Source: Margaritifera margaritifera (taxonomy: Eukaryota > Mollusca > Bivalvia > Unionida > Margaritiferidae). From it: a stretch of 64,000 bases of DNA. The stretch is taken from assembly GCA_029931535.1 (NCBI GenBank), contig JAQPZY010001432.1, forward strand, positions 2,840,034 through 2,904,033, read 5' to 3'. The translations under genes were made by a program, and so were the position numbers. The notes under the pieces were generated by a model, which was not told the origin of the DNA, did not search any database, and saw only the letters and a program-made list of their open reading frames with translations. Positions 57,467 through 64,000 of the stretch are shown here, one piece after another (positions within the stretch are counted from its first letter, which is position 1; each line of letters begins with the position of its first letter).

Positions 57467-57589
57467 GTAAGTGACCTGTTACATCTGATTTAGATACACT
57501 GTACACATGTTTGCTTATCCAGGACAAAAGAATGCTGATAAGACTGGTACCATATACAATCAGTGTTTATCATAATGTTCCATTTTCAG

Positions 57590-57670
57590 GGTGACCACAA
57601 GTTCACAAAGAAAAAGTGTTGTCCCGTGAAAATAAAATTTCACCACATTGTTAAGTTCCCAGATTACAAA
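57590..57670 (+). CDS. Host gene, third coding exon
   Basis: Acceptor TTCCATTTTCAG and donor AAA/GTGAGC enclose 81 bases, exactly 27 codons: GDHKFTKKKCCPVKIKFHHI then VKFPDYK. The basic cluster with a double cysteine would suit DNA or zinc binding. Phase 0 at both ends. The next candidate exon is at 61842, beyond a pogo insertion. Confidence 0.65.
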
Positions 57671-58557
57671 GTGAGCACTTTTCCATATCATTATTTAAAT
57701 ATAAATAAAGTTTTTAAATGATTTCCTAAAAATGAGTACTTTTTCTTAATGGAAAGGGATATGTATCAAACTTATCAAGATAATTAGCATAGATAAAGAA
57801 ACATAACCAGCCCTTACCAGGCAACATTGTTTGTAAGAAACAATTTTTGTAGTTTACCGTCATAATTACATGACTAGAAGAACTCGAAAAAACTTGTTAC
57901 TTAATACTTGTAAATGAAAGAAAATTACAGTGAGCATACTTCTAAATTAGACAAACTTATTTGATAGATTGAATAATTTGTTTTAGGAAAAATATAAACA
58001 AAATAAAATGTGACACATTCAGGATAAAACTGATAAACACACAATAACATCAACAGAGATTGTGATGTAAACATTGGCTTCACTTTTCAGATTTATGGAT
58101 TATATGTCCAGGGGCATTAGACATACTGTACATTCACAGCAACCGCTGAACATGGAACACCAATTCCATATATATTTTCCATCAGAGGATTAGCATCAAA
58201 ATCATTTTAGACGAGAGGTATATTTTTCCTTAAAATGCTGAGACAAAATGTATTTTATTGATAGCCCTGTCATTATTCAATGATATGCAACCTCTTAAAG
58301 TAAAAAAAAATTGGGTTTTTTTCATGGCAGAGGCATGCTAACACAACATTAATCTATAGATAATTTCCTTTGCCTCAATGACCACAACAAGTTTTTCTTC
58401 TTGTATCTCCCTTGGCAAGTAGCAGACATTTGTTAGTTTTTATCATTACCTATATCTTATGGATGATATTATTTGAAGCATGAGTGCATCATTAACGATT
58501 TAGTAGCAGTTACAATATTTGGCTTGTAAGGTCCAGCATGCAACCAAACATCATGTA
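57671..58557 (+). other. Intron sequence
   Basis: No element recognised before the pogo terminus. Confidence 0.45.
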
Positions 58558-58984
58558 CCGTATTTTGGTGTGTATAACGCGCACTTGTTTCACCTAATTT
58601 TCTTATCTTAAGTCGGGGGTGCGTGTTTTATACAAGAACTATAAAAAAAAAAGTTTTTTCTAGGTCGATCTGACGAGAGGATGAAGGCACTATAGCCGCC
58701 TACATATGTCACATTCACTCCTTGTGAAATATTAGATCCGTTGTACATTGCATTGTAACTAAATTGTTTACCGGTACTAGCCGTATTAAAAAAAAAATAA
58801 TGCTTACAAATAGTCTTGTTCTTTGATTGCTTATGTTAATAAACTGGTTTCATTTCACATCACTGTGTAGCGTTTTGTTCTGTGCCTCGACCGAAAATAC
58901 ATGTACATAATGACTGGCAACTTGTTCAAAAGCTGTGCAAAGTGCCGCATTGGAGCGGAACAAATACCACTGTGAGGATTACCG

Positions 58985-60065
58985 TAAATGTTCAGTATTC
59001 CATAACTGTTGATCTAATACATTTTTCTTCATTTATTCTTGGTTGAATTGAAATGTAATATGTGTAGAATTCAAGCAGTGTTAATGTTCTCATCAGAGGC
59101 ACCTTTAGGGGACATATTTTTTGCGACTACAGCTTCTTTCTTACGGTAACACTGACACGTTGTGGAACAAAATAATCAATTAATGTATGAAGTCGGAAAA
59201 TATTTTTTTCTTTGGAAAATAAACTTGGTTCTTGGTTTTTATTTCTCATATTAAATGATATTATTTTGTATTTATTTCTGACTATGGAGTGATCAATGTT
59301 TCATTGACTAAGTGTGGTATTTTCAAGGTTATCAGCGGAACAAATATATGATTACCGTACCTGTAAATGTTCAATATTCGATAACTGTGGATCTAATTAA
59401 TTTTGTCTTCATTTATTCGTGTTTGAATTGAAATATAATATTTAGAATTCAAGCAGTGTTAATGTTCTCATTTTTTTTCATGACTACGGTTAACCTATTA
59501 CGGTAACACTAATACAGCGTTAATGTATGAAGTCAGAAAACATTTTGTTTTTCCTTTGGAAAATACACTTGTTTCTTAGTTTTATTTCTCATCTTAAATC
59601 ATAGTATTTGAGATATCTTTGTGACTATACAGTGATCAATGCTTCATTGATTCAGTGTTGTCTTTTCATGGTAATCAGCGCCAGGTAAGCTTTGATGCGC
59701 TCAACATAGTTACAATGCTTTGTCTCGGTGAGCAATATTTAATTGATTCAGCGTGATGTTTTTAACGGTGATCAGTGCTTCATTGACTCAATGTGGTCTT
59801 TTCAAGGTAATCGGCACCGGCTAAAGCTTTGATGTGCTAAACATAGTCACATTGCTTTGTCTAGGTAAATTTGCAATGTATTTACTTTTCTTCAGAAAAT
59901 AAACTTGTTTCTTTGTTTTATTTCTCATTTTAAACAACAGTATTTGACATGGTACTTCTTTGTTACAATACAGTGAGCAGTGTTTAATTGACTCAACGTG
60001 GTGTTTTTAAAGGTAATCAGCGCCGGCAAAAGATTTGATGGGCCAAACATAAGTACAATCCATTG
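58985..60065. repeat. Tandem duplications inside the pogo element
   Basis: AATGTTCA(G/A)TATTC, TGAATTGAAAT, GAATTCAAGCAGTGTTAATG, TTACGGTAACACT and TTAATGTATGAAGTC recur at about 360-bp spacing (58985 and 59370), and GGTAATCAGCGCC, TGACTCAA(T/C)GTGG and ACATAGT(T/C)ACA(A/T)TGCTTTGTC recur several times up to 60060. Confidence 0.82.
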
Positions 60066-60208
60066 TCTTGGTAAATTCTAGCTTGGACATGGAAATATAT
60101 TTTAGAGGTGTAATGATAATCCCAATAAGTATAAATACCGGACCTAAACTTTCACATAGCATATTGTGTTCGATCTTGAATCTGAACGAATATAGTCAAA
60201 GTATCAAC

Positions 60209-60775
60209 ATGGGTCATATAAGAAATTCGTACAATGCGAAAGACAAGCTAACCATCATTGCCTATGCAGAAACACATGGTAACAGAGTTGCTGGGAGGGA
60301 GTTTAATGTAGGAGAGTCTTCTGTTAGGGAGTAGAGAAGAATGAAAGAAAGACTGAAGAAAATACCGAGAACAAAACAGGCAGACAGAGGGACAAGTGCA
60401 AAGTATCCGGACGTAGAGAGTGGAGTCCTTGAATGTGTCATGGATAGAAGAAGACAGGGAATCTCAGTATCCACGACAGAGATTCGCTTTCAGGCAATAT
60501 TGATTGCAAAACAGAAGAAAATAGACGACTGCAAGGGGTCTGTGAGCTGGGCCTATGCATTTTTACGACGGCACGACTTGCCATGCATCATCATCCATAC
60601 CTTCAAAAAGTGCTGCATCTCAAATAAAATGGATGGCACAGAGGATGACATCTTGTGGGAGGATAATGCCAAGTGTGAAGACCACTCAGGGAGCGAGGAC
60701 AAAGACAAAGATGAAAGCTATTATGCAACAACGCCAGGAATGACGACAGACGAGGGAAATACAGCGACATTTTGA
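60209..60775 (+). pseudogene. pogo/Tigger transposase: DNA-binding part fused to C-terminal tail
   Basis: From the ATG at 60209 the frame reads RNSYNAKDKLTIIAYAETHG then NRVAGREFNVGESSVRE (first helix-turn-helix), one TAG at 60332 where the family has Trp, then RRMKERLKKIPRTKQADRG, DVESGVLECVMDRRRQGISV, and SVSWAYAFLRRHDLP (second, CENP-B-type helix-turn-helix). It then jumps to NKMDGTEDDILWEDN, which belongs near the C-terminus; the roughly 200-250 residue DDE catalytic domain is missing. An acidic tail FESDDDEEKFEGFD follows in another frame to 60849. Apart from the TAG the DNA-binding half is intact, so the loss is recent. Confidence 0.85.
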
Positions 60776-61087
60776 GAGTGATGACGACGAAGAGAAATTT
60801 GAGGGATTTGATGCAATAGATTCAACTCCATCAACTAGACGAACCTAATATCGGAAAGATACAATTTCAATATTGCCACTTTTTTATTCACTATCCAAAA
60901 TGACCGACTGTTTTTGCACTATGAAAACGGAGCGAAATACCGGTAGTCGAAATACTGGTCACGATTTTAAAATGTATTATATCACATGCACCTTATATGG
61001 CAGAACTACGTTTTTTCCACTCATTTTGGGTCGAAAATAGGGGTGTGCGTTATACATCTGTGCGCGTTATACACACCAATATACAGG

Positions 61088-61841
61088 TATGTTAGCATTT
61101 TGATGGCATTTACAACAGAAATTAGATTAGTTTTAAAAAATGAGAATCCATATCTTTATGATACCAATATTTGTTAGATAATGACATACATTCTTCCATG
61201 AATCATTAACCAGAACTATTAAAAAATTCATAAGAAATTATTTTGTCAAAGTACAGGAAATGGAATAAAAAATGTTTTAATTGCATCTGTTGGAGATTGT
61301 GATTCCAAAATTGTGTGCAAGTTTCCTAAAGCATAATGATGCCATCAATTCATAGCTGAAATGTTCCACTGATAAATTGATATGAATATCAAGTAATGAT
61401 ATACCCACCTATTTCCACCATTTTTTATAAACTATGTAGATGGCAGTCCAGAGATTTAATTTTTGTCTTTACCCCTGCGTCCTGGGCTTTTAAGATCTAA
61501 TTTAGGCTAAGTCCAGACCTTGAACACCTGAGTTGTAATATTTCCCTAAAGTCACATCAAGTATGTAATGCAGTACTGTATTTTCATATTGAATCCTAAT
61601 TTTTCATCTCTCCTCTTTGTTTACATCAATATCTACATGGTTTAGTGTATCGTTTATACTGCAATTGAGACCGAGTCTGGATGACATTTTAGTAGACAAA
61701 AATAGCTGGGTCCCAATGTCACAAGTTTAGATTCTGGACCTCTGGTGTAAGGAATTTTCCCCCCGTCAGTCTATACAGCTACAGATAGGTTTTGCACATT
61801 TTTCTCCTCATCTAATATTTGATACTTTTGATAATTTACAG
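61088..61841 (+). other. Intron sequence
   Basis: No element recognised. Confidence 0.45.
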
Positions 61842-61896
61842 GCAGCAAATCTTGTACAGCCTCTTGATGACACTGGAAAACATAATATGCAGAATG
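61842..61896 (+). CDS. Candidate fourth coding exon of the host gene
   Basis: Acceptor GATAATTTACAG and donor AATG/GTATGG enclose 55 bases. Entering in phase 0 (as left by the exon at 57670) the frame is open: AANLVQPLDDTGKHNMQN plus one base. Weaker donor than the other exons; the gene would continue past the window. Confidence 0.5.
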
Positions 61897-62890
61897 GTAT
61901 GGGAAAACAATGTCACTTCTGAGTCCTTGAGATTCATTTGAAGGAGATTTTTAAAAATAAATGTGAGGATTTGTCCTATACGTTTCACGTGTTTTCAATT
62001 TTACGTGCAGTCAAGGTGCGGCAAACAGACTCTACTTTTTATTCATTGTGCACACAAATAATATTCCTGTAGGTTTATATCAGGTGACCAATGAATTGTT
62101 ATTTCTTTTTTTAAAAGTGTCATCATTCATGATGCCTCTGTGAAGTATTTGAAAAATTTGGATATATGACAGAGATAAAATTTTGTTAATAACTTCTAAA
62201 TCTGGGCAAAACCCTGTTGAATCCTATGTAACATCCAATCGAGAGGATCATATTAAAATGATGCCCAGACTGAGAAAACTAATGTGGTAACTCCCCCCTT
62301 TTTTCATTTGAATGGACTTACTATGCTCCATTTTGTTTTCTTCATTTATTTTAATATGAACTGAATTTCTGGATATAAATGATTTGAATAGTCTTCTAAC
62401 TTACAAGGGATGCAACCCTGATCCACTATTCAAGTGTCATTATTTTTCTGTCAATATGCCTTAAAGAGTTTTTTCCCATCTAATGTTCTCTATATCAGAT
62501 GGATTACTGGCATTACACTTGATCTAGATTACAAGCTACAAAAAAAATTGGAAACAATTTTTTTTTAAAATTATAATATAAAAAAAGAAGCAGTTATTAC
62601 CTCCTCTTCAAGGCACTCGACAGAGTCGTGCTAAATTTAACTGTTCATTCTTAAGGTAGCATACATTCCAATGTCGGCATTTTAAAGAAATGAACCACAC
62701 TTACTACTCTCTGCTGCAGCTCAATAGCAAAGAAACTGGTTTTCCTACATAAAAATAAAAAAATTCTAAGTGCTGTTTTGTTTACTTGTTCCCTTTTGAG
62801 TGTTCCTTGAGCTACAAAATATGAACAATCATTAAGCAATAAAGTTTTTATATACATGTTAAAATAAAAGTAAAAATAATAGATGATCCA
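61897..62890. other. No recognised feature
   Basis: AT-rich; no supported exon. Confidence 0.45.
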
Positions 62891-62898
62891 AATTTACT

Positions 62899-62963
<65 letters not shown>

Positions 62964-62974
62964 GTTAGTAAATT
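62891..62974. repeat. 84-bp near-perfect AT palindrome
   Basis: Begins AATTTACTAACATATATATA and ends with its reverse complement TATATATATGTTAGTAAATT; only the centre breaks the TA alternation. A (TG)n run follows immediately. Confidence 0.9.
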
Positions 62975-63244
62975 GTGTGTGTGTGTGTGTGATTAGATTC
63001 TATAAATAAATATATTTAAGCACAATTCAAAATATTTATGTATGTAATGTATTACAGCCCTTCAGCACAAAAGTGGCTTTGTAGTGCCAACCGAAGGTAA
63101 AGTTCGAAAAATGTTACAATGAATTGCATTATGGAGGACAAACCCTTCCAAATGAATGTAAACATTAAGTACAACCAGATGAAATATAAAACATAAAGAT
63201 GTTAAAATTCTTAAAATGGATATAAAATAACAGAAAAAGGTAAC

Positions 63245-64000
63245 ACATGTAAAATCCTTAAAACATGATTAAAACTTGTTGTATAAACCGCATTCCCTTA
63301 AAAAGTTCAACATTTTCTCCGGTGGTATATCCTTGTACAGCTTTTTTCAAGCAGTTCACATCAAAATACTTTTGTCTCGCATGGTAGAAATCGAAACACT
63401 CAACAAGAATGTGCCCTACTGTCAATGGACACTGGCATGGTATGCATTCCAGTTGAGGTTTACCCTTTAGGAGGCATGCACGAGTCCAGTATGAGTCCGT
63501 TATGGGACCGGTACAATACCACATCATCTCTCTGATTTTATATGCGAGGGATGCCACTCTCCAAAAGTGGGTTTGATGTTCTTAAGTTTGTTTGTGGAGT
63601 TTTCATTCCACATATTTTGCCAAGTATGATGAACATGCTGATTTATACAATATTTTAAGTCAGTATGGAACCTTTCATTCGGAGATGGGTGACTGTAGGG
63701 CAGCTTTGGTTGCTTTATCTGCCTTTTCATTACCCCTTATACCAATGTGACTAGGCAGCCAACAGTACAGAATACTTTTCCCATACTGGATGAGAACATC
63801 GTGTTTCTATAATATATGGGATATTAACGGGTTGTCAGATTTAAGAATCTGCAAGGTTTTCAATGTGGAAAGGGAATCCAACAAGATGATGACATTTTTG
63901 AGAGGTTTCAACATAGTTCAGAACTTTGAATATAGCTGTAATTTCTGCAATACAAACTGAGGCTTGATCCGGTAACCAAATCGAAATGGGGCCATGCGGT
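63245..64000 (-). pseudogene. LINE with RNase H domain, C-terminal part, runs off the window
   Basis: From the right edge on the minus strand: LPDQASVCIAEITAIFKVL (RNase H motif with the catalytic Glu in AEI), a decayed middle, CWLPSHIGIRGNEKADKA-like text split over two frames (the RNase H C-terminal motif with HIG and EKADKA), then SPNERFHTDLKYCINQH, NKLKNIKPTFGEW, and the zinc-knuckle region ECIPCQCPLTVGHILVECFD (C..C...TV.HIL.EC). This layout (reverse transcriptase, RNase H, CCHC-like knuckle) is that of I/Jockey-type LINEs. Frameshifts in the RNase H region show decay. The reverse transcriptase lies beyond 64000. Confidence 0.8.

Larger units (their letters stand above)
58558..61087 (+). 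mobile_element. pogo/Tigger-like transposon, 2.53 kb, DDE domain deleted
   Basis: Terminal inverted repeats are CCGTATTTTGGTGTGTATAA at the left and, reverse complemented, CCTGTATATTGGTGTGTATA at the right, both continuing into ACGCGCAC; TA flanks each end (58556-58557, 61088-61089). The only coding part is the DNA-binding region at 60209. About 1.6 kb between the left end and the ORF is noncoding and made of tandemly duplicated segments. The element lies in the intron between exons at 57670 and 61842 of the host gene, in the same orientation. Confidence 0.88.

Overview
This is a eukaryotic nuclear window, AT-rich and dominated by decayed transposable elements, tandem repeats and introns. The repeat content (tRNA-Leu-derived SINEs ending in a GTTAAAC-type tail, a Penelope-like element with a GIY-YIG domain, mollusc-type Mutator-like transposases, CR1/L2-like and L1/Tx1-like LINEs, hAT, mariner and pogo remnants) suggests a marine invertebrate, most likely a mollusc. 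That is inference from recalled families, not a database result. No prokaryotic gene, operon or CRISPR array is present.

Layout. 0.4-1 kb: a 137-bp satellite. 1.1-5.1 kb: three fossils of a zinc-binding His-Me (HNH) homing-type endonuclease on the minus strand, bracketing a Mutator-like transposase that has lost its middle; immediately after that gene is a complete hammerhead ribozyme fold (3812-3916) with an A-rich tail. 6.7-20.8 kb: a CR1/L2-like reverse transcriptase, four hAT remnants (two of them related internal-deletion copies), satellites, a foldback, a MITE and three SINE copies. 17.7-24.7 kb: two good candidate host exons on the plus strand, the first preceded by a dead duplicate of itself. 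24.8-33.5 kb: a young 3.33-kb tandem duplication in an older array rich in AGGTCA-type motifs, carrying a mariner. 36.5-45.7 kb: a second CR1/L2-like LINE with an (ATT)n tail, a second Mutator-like transposase, an L1/Tx1-like fragment and a Penelope-like element flanked by two copies of its 3' end. 47.6-52.3 kb: indel-rich tandem arrays, a badly decayed L1/Tx1-like LINE and a very long (AT)n tract. 53-55 kb: two SINEs with target-site duplications and an 884-bp nonautonomous transposon with a perfect 10-bp duplication. 55.4-61.9 kb: a spliced host gene or recent pseudogene on the plus strand, including a 23-nt microexon; a 2.53-kb pogo element lies in one of its introns. The window ends inside an RNase-H-bearing LINE on the minus strand.

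How the parts relate. The host coding content is small (about 0.75 kb of exon). Almost everything else is mobile DNA. A recurring theme is that DNA transposons (Mutator-like, hAT, pogo, mariner) survive as copies that keep ends or DNA-binding regions but have lost the catalytic core, so none appears able to move unaided. The most notable item is the hammerhead ribozyme, in which every conserved core position and all three helices can be traced by eye.
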